From: Rivularia sp034931125
GTDB taxonomy: Bacteria; Cyanobacteriota; Cyanobacteriia; Cyanobacteriales; Nostocaceae
DNA length: 64,000 bases
Direction of reading: 5' to 3'
NCBI RefSeq assembly: GCF_034931125.1
Contig: NZ_JAYGHM010000011.1
Coordinates: 67,055 to 131,054, forward strand
How positions within the stretch are numbered: position 1 is the first letter of the stretch; each line of letters opens with the position of its first letter. This document shows positions 43,089 to 52,441 of this stretch, piece after piece. Below the pieces are notes generated by a model that was given only the letters and a program-made list of their open reading frames with translations, had not been told where the DNA came from and ran no database searches. The position numbers were made by a program, and so were the translations under genes.

Positions 43089-45476
43089 TTATATGACTTC
43101 CACAAATACGCCGCTGCGGGCAAACTCCTCCTCTTCAGGAGTGAAGTGGGGATTTTTATCGACAATTTCCGGGTCAAAACGGTAAGTCTCTTGAAGGAAT
43201 TGTCCGGATATTACAGATGATTCTAACTCTTTGATATACTCTTGAGCTAGGGTACAGGCTTCACTAATGTCATCTAAATCGCCTTTCTCCACCAACTTTT
43301 GCAGAGTTGCTCTTACTCCTGCCAACCGCGATGCCGGTTTAAGAATTCCATAGAGACGGTATAAGCGTTCGATGGAAATACTAAGGTGTTTGAACGCTTT
43401 GCTTCGTGCGAGTTCGGAGTCCAGACTGGGCCAGTAGCGAGTGGTGTAAAAAGCTTTTTCATCAGTATGATACCATTCCTCAGAGCGAGCAATGGATGAG
43501 GATACGGTGTTATGTAGTTTCCAGAAAAATAAGCGCAGGGCAGCACCATCCACAACTGTAGACAGCTTTGCCTCCATCGACACCTCAAAATTATTAAGCT
43601 GCGGGTCGCGTCCCAGCAACAGATATTCTACGGGATACATATCCACCTCTTTGTTCTGCACCACATACATATTCAGGTGGTGGCGACAGTAAGGGCAGGG
43701 GTACATGGTGGCAAATAGTTTAAAGAAGTCTTGGAAAACTGCCACTAGCGCTTTTTGCGTCTCATGTGGTTTAGTACACAGGATTTCAGCCGTAGTGTGG
43801 AAGAAACGCCACACCGCAGGTCCAATGTAATAAGGAAAGCTAACGCGCATCTGGGAATCTTTAATATCACTCCGTGCCAAATACACATCAATGAATGCTA
43901 CGTATTGTGAGAGCGCCCCTGACTCACGCCCAAATTCTTGGCGTTCACGCCGTTTTTGCACACCATTGAGGTAGTGATGCGTCAAACCCCATGCTTGCTT
44001 AACTGCCAGCTTTTGTTTAGGAGTGCATTGAGAAAAATTCTCTGCCACATCTGCTCCATAGCGGTTAAATTCTCCCGCTGTTTTAGTATCTTCATACCAT
44101 TGATTCAAAGCGGCTTCGTCAGGTACGGTGTTACTTCGGATGTCTACGGCATTATCGACACTGAAAGCAGCTAGTAGCTTCGGCATAAAATCTTCATACC
44201 AATAAGCCACTGGCATCATTGCACCGTCTATTTCTTCTGAAGCATCGGTAAGGATAACGCGGTTCCACTGCTGGAGGTAATCTTTAGGATCGCCTGCGGA
44301 TTTAGGGGGAGGTGGGGCAAGTTCTGCATTGAGTTCCATCTGCCTTAGACGGTTGAGTTCGTTGAGCGCAAGCACACCAGAAGCAATGTCGTGAAATGAA
44401 AAATGCTTTTTCTTCAAAGTAATGGCGAATTCCACCCCTGCGGCAAATTTCTCCTTGACAGAGGTGGATTTACTGCGTGCTTCCTGCATCGCTTTTTCCT
44501 GAGCTAGCATTGGTGGTGTTTTTTCAATGGCATTCCAGTTGTTGATACGCTCTTGAAGTCTGGCGTATTCTTTTTCGATTGATTCAACCACTGCATCTAA
44601 CAGGGGATGGCAAGCTTTGTCTACGATATCTAACCCTTTGTACAGTGCGATCGCTTTCTCGACAAACTGCACAAAGTCTGTAATTTTGTACGGCAAGTCC
44701 CTCACGCGCAGATGGGTTTCGTGATTGGCGGAGAAACTCTCGCGGAAGCAGCGATAGGCGGCTCCCTGGAGCAAGCGAAACAAACCAATCTGCATTTGTA
44801 GAAGAGAGGTGGCGCGTTCTTTTTGCTCTTGTGGGTGTTGCGCGAGTAGTTCTTTGAGGCGTGCTACTTCTGGATTATCGCTGGGTGTTTCTCGTACAGG
44901 AGATTCGGTAGTTGTAATGAGTGCCTGAGTATCTTCAGCTACATCTGAGGTGACGGTAGCTGCCTTAGTTACAGGAGAATTATTAAAAGAAATGGGTGAA
45001 TCTTTGTAGCCGGTGGTTATTTCTGACTCTTCCGGAACCAGTTCCATAAACTCTTCAAAGTCAATAGAGGCATCGCCATCGCTATCAACTTCTTTAATCA
45101 TTTCATCAAGTTCTTTATCCGTCAGCCCAAACTGACTCATGACATTGTGCAGTTCATTGGTGGTAATTTGACCGCTACCATCTTCGTCAAACACGCTAAA
45201 TGCCAACTTGAGACGGCTTTTGCGATCGCCTTGCGTTGACACGATCAGGGTTTTGAATTCATCAAAATCAATAGTGCCACTGAAGTCAACATCCACTTCT
45301 TTGATCATATCGCGCAGTTCGGTGTCGCTTGGACTTTGCCCTAGCGATCGCATTACTTGCCCCAATTCGGAAGCTGAGATGCCACCGCTACCATCCGCAT
45401 CAAATACTTTGAATGCTTCCCATAGCTTCCCCACCTCTTCTTCAGTCATGGCCTTTTTTTCTACTTCTACTGGCAT
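43089..45476 (-). CDS. Four-EF-hand calmodulin-like domain fused to an Erv/ALR-like sulfhydryl oxidase domain
   Basis: A 795-residue protein. The N-terminal 150 residues contain four canonical calcium loops (26-37 DADGSGGISASE, 62-73 DVDFSGTIDFDE, 97-108 DEDGSGQITTNE, 131-142 DSDGDASIDFEE), each with Asp at 1, 3, 5 or equivalent and Glu at 12, laid out like calmodulin. A helical middle region of unknown fold (about 200-540) follows. The C-terminal part has GPAVWRFFHTTAEIL, FFKLFATMYPCPYCRHHLNMY (CxxC 594-597) and LRLFFWKLHNTVSSSI, the WxxxH, CxxC and WxxHN signature of Erv1/ALR FAD sulfhydryl oxidases. No signal peptide. GGAGG lies 9 nt upstream of ATG 45476. The Erv call rests on motifs only. 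Confidence 0.78.
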   Translation of the reverse strand: MPVEVEKKAMTEEEVGKLWEAFKVFDADGSGGISASELGQVMRSLGQSPSDTELRDMIKEVDVDFSGTIDFDEFKTLIVSTQGDRKSRLKLAFSVFDEDGSGQITTNELHNVMSQFGLTDKELDEMIKEVDSDGDASIDFEEFMELVPEESEITTGYKDSPISFNNSPVTKAATVTSDVAEDTQALITTTESPVRETPSDNPEVARLKELLAQHPQEQKERATSLLQMQIGLFRLLQGAAYRCFRESFSANHETHLRVRDLPYKITDFVQFVEKAIALYKGLDIVDKACHPLLDAVVESIEKEYARLQERINNWNAIEKTPPMLAQEKAMQEARSKSTSVKEKFAAGVEFAITLKKKHFSFHDIASGVLALNELNRLRQMELNAELAPPPPKSAGDPKDYLQQWNRVILTDASEEIDGAMMPVAYWYEDFMPKLLAAFSVDNAVDIRSNTVPDEAALNQWYEDTKTAGEFNRYGADVAENFSQCTPKQKLAVKQAWGLTHHYLNGVQKRRERQEFGRESGALSQYVAFIDVYLARSDIKDSQMRVSFPYYIGPAVWRFFHTTAEILCTKPHETQKALVAVFQDFFKLFATMYPCPYCRHHLNMYVVQNKEVDMYPVEYLLLGRDPQLNNFEVSMEAKLSTVVDGAALRLFFWKLHNTVSSSIARSEEWYHTDEKAFYTTRYWPSLDSELARSKAFKHLSISIERLYRLYGILKPASRLAGVRATLQKLVEKGDLDDISEACTLAQEYIKELESSVISGQFLQETYRFDPEIVDKNPHFTPEEEEFARSGVFVEVI

Positions 45477-45674
45477 CAATTAATACCTCCAATTTCTGTT
45501 AGCATAATGCAGCAAAAAACCTTCTATTAACCATCAACGAAATAATAGTCCCATTTTTATATTGAGTTTGCAACAAAAATAATGCAGTATTAAAATTATT
45601 TAACTTTAAGATTCGCGACTTTAGATACGAAGAATAATTTTAAAAATGTTCCGCAGATGTAATTATTTCCACTC

Positions 45675-46361
45675 TTACCTTGGACGCTGCAAACTTTCAA
45701 CAAACTTTTGATTTTCATCTGTTTGCAAACCTTGCTGTAAAACTGTCAAAACCTCAGCTAAATTACCCTCTCGCAAAGCGTTAACAGATAACCATAATCC
45801 TGGAAAAACTTCGCTGCGAATGATACCTGATTTATCGGGTTCTAAGGAAATATAGCGACCTTCTTTTAAAATAAACCAATCCAAACGGTTTTCATACATT
45901 TGCCAAACAATATATTCTTTAACTCCATTGCGACGGTAGACATTAAGTTTGTCGTTAAGGTCATAAGAAGCACTGCTAGCGGCAATTTCCGCAATTAATT
46001 CTGGGGAACCTTCGATATAATCATCTTCACTAATCCGAGAATTACCACCTAGTTCTGTTTCTATTCTTAATAAAGCATCTGGTTGCGGTTCGTTATCAGC
46101 ATCCAAGCGGACGGTAGCATTATCTTGTACATCTACTCCCGGTGTTGCTGCACAATAGGTTCCCAACCAAGTCATAATTTTCGCATGGGGTCTACCATGT
46201 TTTGTCGCACGTACAGGTGAAGCCACGTAAACAACTCCTTCGATTAATTCTGCTTTTTTAACCTGTGTCATTGCTTGATAGCGACGTTCAAACTCATAAC
46301 GTGTAAGTCTGTCGCCATTTTCCAGAGGTGCTAAGTTGGTACGAGTGAATGTAGCTGTCAT
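45675..46361 (-). CDS. Uma2-family (DUF820) putative endonuclease
   Basis: About 228 residues. Signature of the PD-(D/E)XK Uma2 family: LTRYEFERRYQAM, KAELIEGVVYVASPV, VQDNATVRLDADNEPQPDALL (conserved PD), ELIAEIAASSASYDLNDKLNVYRRNGVKEYIVW (E..ss..D...K...Y). The ATG at 46361 is preferred to a TTG two codons upstream. Cyanobacteria hold dozens of Uma2 genes, usually as isolated copies of unknown role. Confidence 0.88.
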   Translation of the reverse strand: MTATFTRTNLAPLENGDRLTRYEFERRYQAMTQVKKAELIEGVVYVASPVRATKHGRPHAKIMTWLGTYCAATPGVDVQDNATVRLDADNEPQPDALLRIETELGGNSRISEDDYIEGSPELIAEIAASSASYDLNDKLNVYRRNGVKEYIVWQMYENRLDWFILKEGRYISLEPDKSGIIRSEVFPGLWLSVNALREGNLAEVLTVLQQGLQTDENQKFVESLQRPR

Positions 46362-46449
46362 AATCAATTATCAATGATCAATGATCAATTATAGAAAATT
46401 TACACGGTATCAAGCTTGCGGTTTCTACAATCAGGATTATTTTTTTTAA

Positions 46450-48123
46450 TTATGAACTATGTTGAATTACTCCATTTTCTACATTTAATTTAGAATTAAT
46501 TTGATCGTATTCAATTTTTCCGTAATCTAATTTAATAATTCTATCTGCAAGGTGGAAATAATGGTCGTCGTGACTAATGACTAATATTGTTTTATTACGT
46601 TTTTTCAAATTAGTTAATATCTCTTTATAGTAAATATTTCTAAATACTGGGTCTTGGTCTGAAGCCCATTCATCAAATAGGTATATTGGACGGTTTTCTA
46701 AATAAGCTGTCAGCAATGCTAATCGTTTACGCTGTCCTTGAGAAAGTTCCGTAGTGGATAATTGACCCTTTTCTATTGTGACTTTATGATTTAATTTTAA
46801 TTGCCGTAAGTATTCTTGGGCTTGTTCGTCTAAAGCTGGTTTACCCATTCCTAAAAGTTTTTCAAATAAGTAAAAGTCGGAGAAAATAACTGAAAAATGT
46901 TGGCGATACCACTCGCGGTTTTCATCGGTAATCGCTTTACCATCTAAAATAATTTCTCCAGCTTCGGGAATATATAATCCCGTAACTAATTTGGCTAAAG
47001 TTGATTTTCCGCTACCGTTACCACCAACTATAAATACAATTTCTCCCGGTTTAAAGGTCAAATCCACGGGACCTAAATTAAAGCGACTTTCTTTATCTTC
47101 TCCAGGATAAGCATGAACGACTTGCTTTAATTCTAATGTTGAAAATGTTTTGATATCTTCTTTTTTATCTTCTGCGTAGCTTTCTTTATTACCAGCTAAT
47201 ACTAAACCCATTCTTTCGATTTTCTGTAAGGCTACACTAGCTTTAGATAAAGCCTGTAGTTTATCTAATATGCTCTGCATGGGCAGCATTAAATAAGTGA
47301 CGGTGAGTATATATGCTGATAATGTTGCGGGGGAAATTGTCGCGATTTGCGGTAATACAAATAGCAGCGAACCAACAAGGATGAAAAATAAGAGATTTCC
47401 CCATCCTGTAGAAACAGAAAAAGTTAACAGCGCTGCTGAATTTTGGTCGCGAGAAATAGATGCACTCTGCTGCAATTCTTGTTCAAAAAACTCTTGACGG
47501 CGATCGCGATGCAGTTTGAGTTCTTTTATACCTTCAGTAATTGCCCGAAAATGTTTGAATAAACGGTCTTGTTCTTCTCGTGCTGCAATCAGAAAACCTT
47601 GCGCTCTATTGATTAGCAGTTGAATGCTACCGATCGCTATCATCACAAACCCCACCGTAAAAGCAAACACGGTACTCGATAGGGAAGATAAATAAAGCAA
47701 ACATCCGGCAATAATCGCAGTATCAACACAGATAAAAGGAATTGCGTAAACCGTCGCGGTTAGGGTTGCGACATCTTCTGTGAGGGTTGCTAACAGACGG
47801 GGAGTACCTAATTTTTCTAAATGTCGCAGTTGAGCGGATAAAATTCCTCGACTCAAGCGTAAGCGTAATTGATATACGGCTTCTTGGGAAAGATTGATTA
47901 ATAAAACTTGCGAGATAACGCTGTTAACAACTACTATTAATGCCAAAATCGGAAACTGCCAAGCTAGATTACTGAAGGTGTCAGACGATTGAAACCCTTC
48001 GCTAATCGCTTTGTTGATCAACGCAATTAATCGCGCTGTCGTTCCACCACTGATCAAACCCGTAAAAACGGCGATCGCAACTTGTAACCAAGAAGCCTTT
48101 AATAAAAGCCAAATTAAATTCAT
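46450..48123 (-). CDS. Cyclic-peptide export ABC transporter (PvdE/SyrD type)
   Basis: A 557-residue fusion of six TM helices (KASWLQVAIAVFTGLISGG, FPILALIVVVNSVISQVLL, IPFICVDTAIIAGCLLYLS, VFAFTVGFVMIAIGSIQLLI, GNLLFFILVGSLLFVLPQ, LSAYILTVTYLMLPM) with an ABC ATPase: Walker A IVGGNGSGKSTLAKL, signature LSQGQRKRLALLTA (LSQGQ), Walker B PIYLFDEWASDQDP. It belongs to the group that exports pyoverdine- or syringomycin-type cyclic peptides. The 17-bp gap to the methyltransferase gene suggests one transcription unit. Confidence 0.88.
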   Translation of the reverse strand: MNLIWLLLKASWLQVAIAVFTGLISGGTTARLIALINKAISEGFQSSDTFSNLAWQFPILALIVVVNSVISQVLLINLSQEAVYQLRLRLSRGILSAQLRHLEKLGTPRLLATLTEDVATLTATVYAIPFICVDTAIIAGCLLYLSSLSSTVFAFTVGFVMIAIGSIQLLINRAQGFLIAAREEQDRLFKHFRAITEGIKELKLHRDRRQEFFEQELQQSASISRDQNSAALLTFSVSTGWGNLLFFILVGSLLFVLPQIATISPATLSAYILTVTYLMLPMQSILDKLQALSKASVALQKIERMGLVLAGNKESYAEDKKEDIKTFSTLELKQVVHAYPGEDKESRFNLGPVDLTFKPGEIVFIVGGNGSGKSTLAKLVTGLYIPEAGEIILDGKAITDENREWYRQHFSVIFSDFYLFEKLLGMGKPALDEQAQEYLRQLKLNHKVTIEKGQLSTTELSQGQRKRLALLTAYLENRPIYLFDEWASDQDPVFRNIYYKEILTNLKKRNKTILVISHDDHYFHLADRIIKLDYGKIEYDQINSKLNVENGVIQHSS

Positions 48124-48140
48124 TCACCACACCGAGTTGG

Positions 48141-48773
48141 TTAACATTTAGGTTTTAGTCCAATCAGTAGCGCTAATTCTAACCACTTCCAATAACAGTC
48201 CACATCATGAAAACCAATGTTCCGTAACCACTTTAATTGAGTTTCTACATCCAAAAGCTTGTTCGAGGGGTCGTCTTCTTGGAGTGTTCTCCCTATAGCC
48301 TTTAAAAATTTTTCATGCAAACGAGGGGTTGGGGAAGCAACGTGTTCTAAGTTGCAAAAAATACCCCCCGACCGCAACAGATTAAATATTTCTACGTAAA
48401 GCGAACGTTTGCGATTGTGACTAAGATGATGAATCGCAAAACTAGACACGACTGCATCAAAAGTACCTAAATCTGGTAAAGCTTCATCTAAATCGTGGGC
48501 AACTACTTCTACTTTAGAATCATTTTTAAAGCGAGTTTTTACCGCTTCTAACATAGTTGGTGAAAAGTCCACAGCGATACATTCCACCGAGGGACGCTCA
48601 ATTTTAAGCAATCCTAGCAAGCGTCCATCCCCAGTTCCCAAATCGAGAATGCGTTTTACCGTTTTAGGAACCTCCTCTAACAGCACTGCTTCCCCTTCGG
48701 TACGATGAGGTATTTGATCGGCTTGTGTCAGATAGCCTAGAGCGTGTTCGGCAGAAGTCCAAAGGTTTGTCAT
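48141..48773 (-). CDS. Class I SAM-dependent methyltransferase
   Basis: A 210-residue Methyltransf_25-type protein. SAM-binding motif I is RILDLGTGDGRLLGLLK, motif II region CIAVDFSPTMLEAVKTRF, and VVAHDLDEALPDLGTFDAVVSSFAIHHLSHNRK carries motifs III-IV. The substrate is unknown. It is upstream of the peptide exporter with only 17 bp between, so it may modify the exported compound, but this is inference. Confidence 0.85.
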   Translation of the reverse strand: MTNLWTSAEHALGYLTQADQIPHRTEGEAVLLEEVPKTVKRILDLGTGDGRLLGLLKIERPSVECIAVDFSPTMLEAVKTRFKNDSKVEVVAHDLDEALPDLGTFDAVVSSFAIHHLSHNRKRSLYVEIFNLLRSGGIFCNLEHVASPTPRLHEKFLKAIGRTLQEDDPSNKLLDVETQLKWLRNIGFHDVDCYWKWLELALLIGLKPKC

Positions 48774-49272
48774 ATAAATTTCATATAAATTGCGAGCAAG
48801 GAAATTATCCTACTCCACGCAAAATTATGCTTGTTACACCTTAGTATACCTTATCAATTTATTTACCAAAAGCGCGGATAATTGTATTATTTAAGACTTA
48901 ATAAACTACCTTTTACTTTCAGCTAAAAAAATATTTATATGTCGCTATAATCACTCTTATTCTAAGTGTCAATCTGGTACTCTAACTTAGGTTTTGTATT
49001 TATTATTTTATAGGAATTATTATCGACTTAGCTAAGTCTAATGCAGTACCATGACGCTTAAAACTAGGCGCGATAGCGAAGCACTGCTGCAACCAGAACG
49101 CAATTATTGCTTTTCATTTTTCTATTTTTGTCTTTATCAGCTACAATCCTTATATTTAGGGGAGTTTGACTGATAATAGCAGACAGGATATTTGTGTGAA
49201 GCTAGAGTCTAAGCCAATGAATACAAGATATAAAATATCAAACTCAGTAAATATTCTCTGCTGGAAAAAAAT
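48774..49272. other. Intergenic region, 499 bp
   Basis: Divergent upstream region between the methyltransferase and MscS genes. It contains a small CGCGATAGCGAAGC-type repeat near 49064-49090. No gene or RNA is recognised. Confidence 0.45.
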
Positions 49273-50889
49273 ATGAATATTCTTTATACTTTTGATGAGA
49301 ACAAGTTACTAAAGTTACTTTTATTACAAAATACTCCTTCCGCTTTTTTTCTGACTTTAGGAATTTATTTATTGGCTGCTTTCTTGTTGTATGTAATATT
49401 ATTTTATATACTGCGTCCTTTAATGCGTCGTTTCGATAATTCTCCGATACTTCTGATACTCAGTGTAATTCAAAATCCTTTGATAATTACGATTGTTTTA
49501 TTAGGAATTAAATCCTCTGTCAGCAAATTAAATTCATCGGGAATAGCTAATTGGATTCAACGTGGTTTAACAGGTTTGATTGCGATCGCGTTAACTTATT
49601 GCGTAGCACAATTATTTACCCAGGTAGTTACGTATTACTTACGTATTTATACAAAGCAAAGTGAAGCGGTTTGGGATAATGTCTTGGTTCCCATTTTGGA
49701 AAGATTGCTTCCCGCTTTAACTTATATTTTGGGGACATTCTTGTTTTTAGAAGCTTTAGGAATTGATTTAACGGGAATTTGGGTAGCTTTTGGAGGCTTA
49801 ACTTTTGTGCTTGGTTTTGCGCTCAGAGATATTTTGGCTAACTTTTTTAGCGGTTTGGTATTATTAATTGATACACCCTTTGAATTTGGGGATGTGATTG
49901 CAATGCCAAATAATTCTTTTGCAGTAATCAAAAATATTGGTTTGCGCGTCACCAAGTTATATTTAGTAGATAGCGATGCAGAAATTTATATACCTAATGC
50001 ATCGTTAGGAAGTAAAGATATCATCAATTTATCTCGTCCGACTCCCCACGTAGCGAGAACAATTCAATTAGATATTAAAGTAAATACCGACCAAATATTA
50101 GTTAATAAAATCTTACGAGAAACAGTTTTAGGTCATCCCGATACTTTAGGAAAACCTGTGGAAAAGTTAAAGTATATAGATGATTTTCAGGGGTTGACAG
50201 AAGCCGAAGAAGAGAATCTTTCCAAAACAGCAGTAGGAAAAGAGCGATTGCAAGTAGAAGAAAAGCTAGATATTCAGCTACAGAAGATCGAACGTAAATT
50301 CAAATATCTAATTCGCGCTATTCAAATTTTAGAAAAAGGAGGTTTGAACGAAGAGCAAATTAAGATAGTTCAAAATTATTACAATCAAATTTTGGAATTA
50401 GTCGGTTTACAGGTTATAAATGATGATAGTAGAAGAAATCAATTAGTGGAATTCAATGTTGACACGATAAATAATACCTTAATCGGTTTAATTAGAATTT
50501 GGTATCAAGCTTGGTTAAAAGACCCAGATTTGCGGATCGAAGACGAACGAACATTAGAAGACGAATGGGAAAGTAAACTGAACATTCTGAAAAATAAAGT
50601 AATTAGATTAGCGCAAAGAATAGCTAAACCGGGAGGATATGAAACCTTACTAGATGAATACGCACTTAACCTTGTGCAATGGTTACAAGAAGAATTCAAA
50701 TCATCATCAAGGTGGAAAGAGCCAGCAATTAGATTGAGTAGTTTAGGTAGCGACTCAATGCAATTTACAGTCAAATTTTATGTAGACCATATTAAATTGG
50801 AACATTGGGAACGAAGCGAACGTGTTGCGAATGAAGTGCGTCGGGAAATGGTGCGGAGGCTTACGGAAGCAGGGGTTTATAATAATTGA
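49273..50889 (+). CDS. MscS-family mechanosensitive channel
   Basis: A 538-residue protein. N-terminal TM helices (TLGIYLLAAFLLYVILFYIL, FLTLG; GLTGLIAIALTYCVAQLF; ILGTFLFLEALGIDL) lead to the pore helix and beta domain (VAFGGLTFVLGFALRDILANFFSGLVLLIDTPFEFGDVI). VKNIGLRVTKLYLVDSDAEIYIPNASLGSKDIINLSRP is the MscS signature. A long insert (about 290-450, charged and helical) and a C-terminal domain follow. Opens under osmotic shock. Monocistronic, start ATG at 49273. Confidence 0.9.
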   Translation: MNILYTFDENKLLKLLLLQNTPSAFFLTLGIYLLAAFLLYVILFYILRPLMRRFDNSPILLILSVIQNPLIITIVLLGIKSSVSKLNSSGIANWIQRGLTGLIAIALTYCVAQLFTQVVTYYLRIYTKQSEAVWDNVLVPILERLLPALTYILGTFLFLEALGIDLTGIWVAFGGLTFVLGFALRDILANFFSGLVLLIDTPFEFGDVIAMPNNSFAVIKNIGLRVTKLYLVDSDAEIYIPNASLGSKDIINLSRPTPHVARTIQLDIKVNTDQILVNKILRETVLGHPDTLGKPVEKLKYIDDFQGLTEAEEENLSKTAVGKERLQVEEKLDIQLQKIERKFKYLIRAIQILEKGGLNEEQIKIVQNYYNQILELVGLQVINDDSRRNQLVEFNVDTINNTLIGLIRIWYQAWLKDPDLRIEDERTLEDEWESKLNILKNKVIRLAQRIAKPGGYETLLDEYALNLVQWLQEEFKSSSRWKEPAIRLSSLGSDSMQFTVKFYVDHIKLEHWERSERVANEVRREMVRRLTEAGVYNN

Positions 50890-50918
50890 TGATTGGGGAT
50901 TGATATTATTATTTTCTT

Positions 50919-51051
50919 GTAGGGTGTGTGACACTTTGAATGATTTTGAAGGAAACAATCAGATTTGTGGTGTCACGCACCAACTGGATATTGTGACAAT
51001 AATGACGCTATATTCTAGCAGACACACAACGCTTTCGCTAACGTAAGTCCT
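50919..51051. mobile_element. Degenerate member of the AGGACTTA MITE-like family
   Basis: Shares with 63845-63936 the order TGACACTTTGA...TGTCACGCACCAA...TGTGACAAT and the right end GTAAGTCCT (51043-51051). The left end is different and about 40 bp are inserted before the right end. No genes inside. Confidence 0.55.
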
Positions 51052-51070
51052 GATTATAATTTCTCAAACA

Positions 51071-51310
51071 CTACCCATTTATAACCTCAGCGAGTGCTTC
51101 ATTAATTACATTATCGCTAACACCGCGTCGCTTCAAACTTGCAACTAAAGCATTAACTGTATTGTTTTCTAATCGTTCTAAATCTACACGCAGCGCTTGT
51201 CCAATATAAGCACGCATCAATGGTTGATAACCAGAAAATCCGAGTATTGGTGCAATCCGCTTTAAGTCTTCCACCATATCTTCAGGCATCCGAACTGTTA
51301 CCATTGTCAT
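51071..51310 (-). CDS. CopG-like/RHH-type small protein of the TA cluster
   Basis: About 79 residues: MTMVTVRMPEDMVEDLKRIAPILGFSGYQPLMRAYIGQALRVDLERL resembles an RHH-type fold (strand TVRMP, helices). ATG at 51310 is preferred to the frame opening at 51370. It overlaps the DUF433 gene by 28 bp in another frame. Confidence 0.65.
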   Translation of the reverse strand: MTMVTVRMPEDMVEDLKRIAPILGFSGYQPLMRAYIGQALRVDLERLENNTVNALVASLKRRGVSDNVINEALAEVING

Positions 51311-51563
51311 GGGACGGTTTTTGTTTAGCAATAGTTGCATCATTTGATGATATATCCATAATACGGTCATCTAAATATGTAGAAGCATAAATTAGAGCTT
51401 GCCGAATATCTTCTTCCAATTCGGGAAACTTTTGAAATAATTCTTTCTTATCTGAATAAGTTGCTAATAATTTAATAACTCTACGAACTGTCAAGCGTAA
51501 ATTACGAATGCACGCTTGTCCATTCATGCGAGCAGAATTACTGGTAATTCGATCTAATTTCAT
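51282..51563 (-). CDS. DUF433 family protein, probable antitoxin
   Basis: About 93 residues, starting MKLDRITSNSARMNGQACIRNLRLTVRRVIKLLATYSDKKELFQKF. It is a DUF433 domain with the usual ITSNPxxMxGxxxIR head. The ATG at 51563 is preferred. Its gene overlaps the next small gene by 28 bp and follows the ParE toxin gene closely. Confidence 0.8.
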   Translation of the reverse strand: MKLDRITSNSARMNGQACIRNLRLTVRRVIKLLATYSDKKELFQKFPELEEDIRQALIYASTYLDDRIMDISSNDATIAKQKPSHDNGNSSDA

Positions 51564-51579
51564 AACCAATTCAATAAGT

Positions 51580-51876
51580 TTAAGAAAACAGGCTTTCAAT
51601 ATCCCTTGATTGATGCAATACTCTGACAATTTCTATCCCATTAATGGTTTTTGAGTAAAATACCATATAAGGTTTAATCGGAAAGCTTCTAAGACCTTTG
51701 ATTAAATCATCTCGCGTTTTACCCATATCGGGAAACTGAGCTAACATTGGTAAACGATCAAGAATTTGAGCAACTTGTCCATCGGCTGCAATTTGATTTT
51801 GTGGTGCGATATAAATCCAAATATCTTCTAAATCTTGTTCTGCTTGGCGAGAAAGCCTATAACTGTAACTACTCAT
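51580..51876 (-). CDS. parE: ParE/RelE-superfamily toxin
   Basis: A 98-residue protein. SYRLSRQAEQDLEDIWIYIA is the ParE head, MLAQFPDMGKTRDDLIKGLRSFPIKPYMVFY and IEIVRVLHQSRDIESLF are typical of the ParE fold (gyrase or ribosome-dependent toxins). Its gene starts 6 bp after the antitoxin gene ends. Confidence 0.87.
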   Translation of the reverse strand: MSSYSYRLSRQAEQDLEDIWIYIAPQNQIAADGQVAQILDRLPMLAQFPDMGKTRDDLIKGLRSFPIKPYMVFYSKTINGIEIVRVLHQSRDIESLFS

Positions 51877-51882
51877 TCTTAA

Positions 51883-52224
51883 TTATCCCTGCTCTAACTT
51901 ACGCTTTCCCCGTGCTTTAATATTTTCTAATAAGCTAGGTAGAGACTCCTCATCATATTCCGTATACTCCCCATTTTTCAACTGTTCGGCTCCAATTGCA
52001 ATATCGCGCTTCAAAGCCTCAAATTTCAACTTTCGCAATTCTTCTTCTGTACGCTCAAGCTTATCCATCATTTCCTGAAACGCACTCGCATCTTGAACCA
52101 CAACTTCCGCTCTACCATTCACAGTCAGCACCAGGGGAGATTTAGTTACCTTGATACGTTCTATAAATTGCTTGACATTGCGCTTAAAGTCCGTCAAAGA
52201 ATGAATATTATCTAAATTAATCAT
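51883..52224 (-). CDS. Phd/YefM-family antitoxin
   Basis: About 113 residues. MINLDNIHSLTDFKRNVKQFIERIKVTKSPLVLTVNGRAEVVVQDASAFQEM is the Phd/YefM fold. The C-terminal charged tail wraps the toxin. ATG at 52224 is chosen over an upstream TTG at 52233. It pairs with the ParE-type gene 6 bp downstream. Confidence 0.87.
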   Translation of the reverse strand: MINLDNIHSLTDFKRNVKQFIERIKVTKSPLVLTVNGRAEVVVQDASAFQEMMDKLERTEEELRKLKFEALKRDIAIGAEQLKNGEYTEYDEESLPSLLENIKARGKRKLEQG

Positions 52225-52287
52225 TTTATTCAATATTAAATTAAGTCTTTATTCGATTATATAGCATTTCATTTTCTCTCCATCTCC

Positions 52288-52318
52288 TACCTCCGCGCCC
52301 TCAGCGTCTCTGCGGTTT
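52288..52318. repeat. CCCTCAGCGTCTCTGCGGTTT intergenic repeat copy
   Basis: A copy of the TGCGTCTCTGCGGTTTT element that is also translated in the FtsK fusion linker at about 20191-20219. Located between the TA cluster and ilvA. Confidence 0.6.
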
Positions 52319-52441
52319 TATAATTCTTCCTTCCTTTTCTAAAATTACCGATAAAAATTCTTGCCCCTCTCACCTCAAAAAAAGTACCCAAACTACCGTA
52401 AAATAAACGTTCATACAGCATCTACCTAACAGTGTTCCCCC

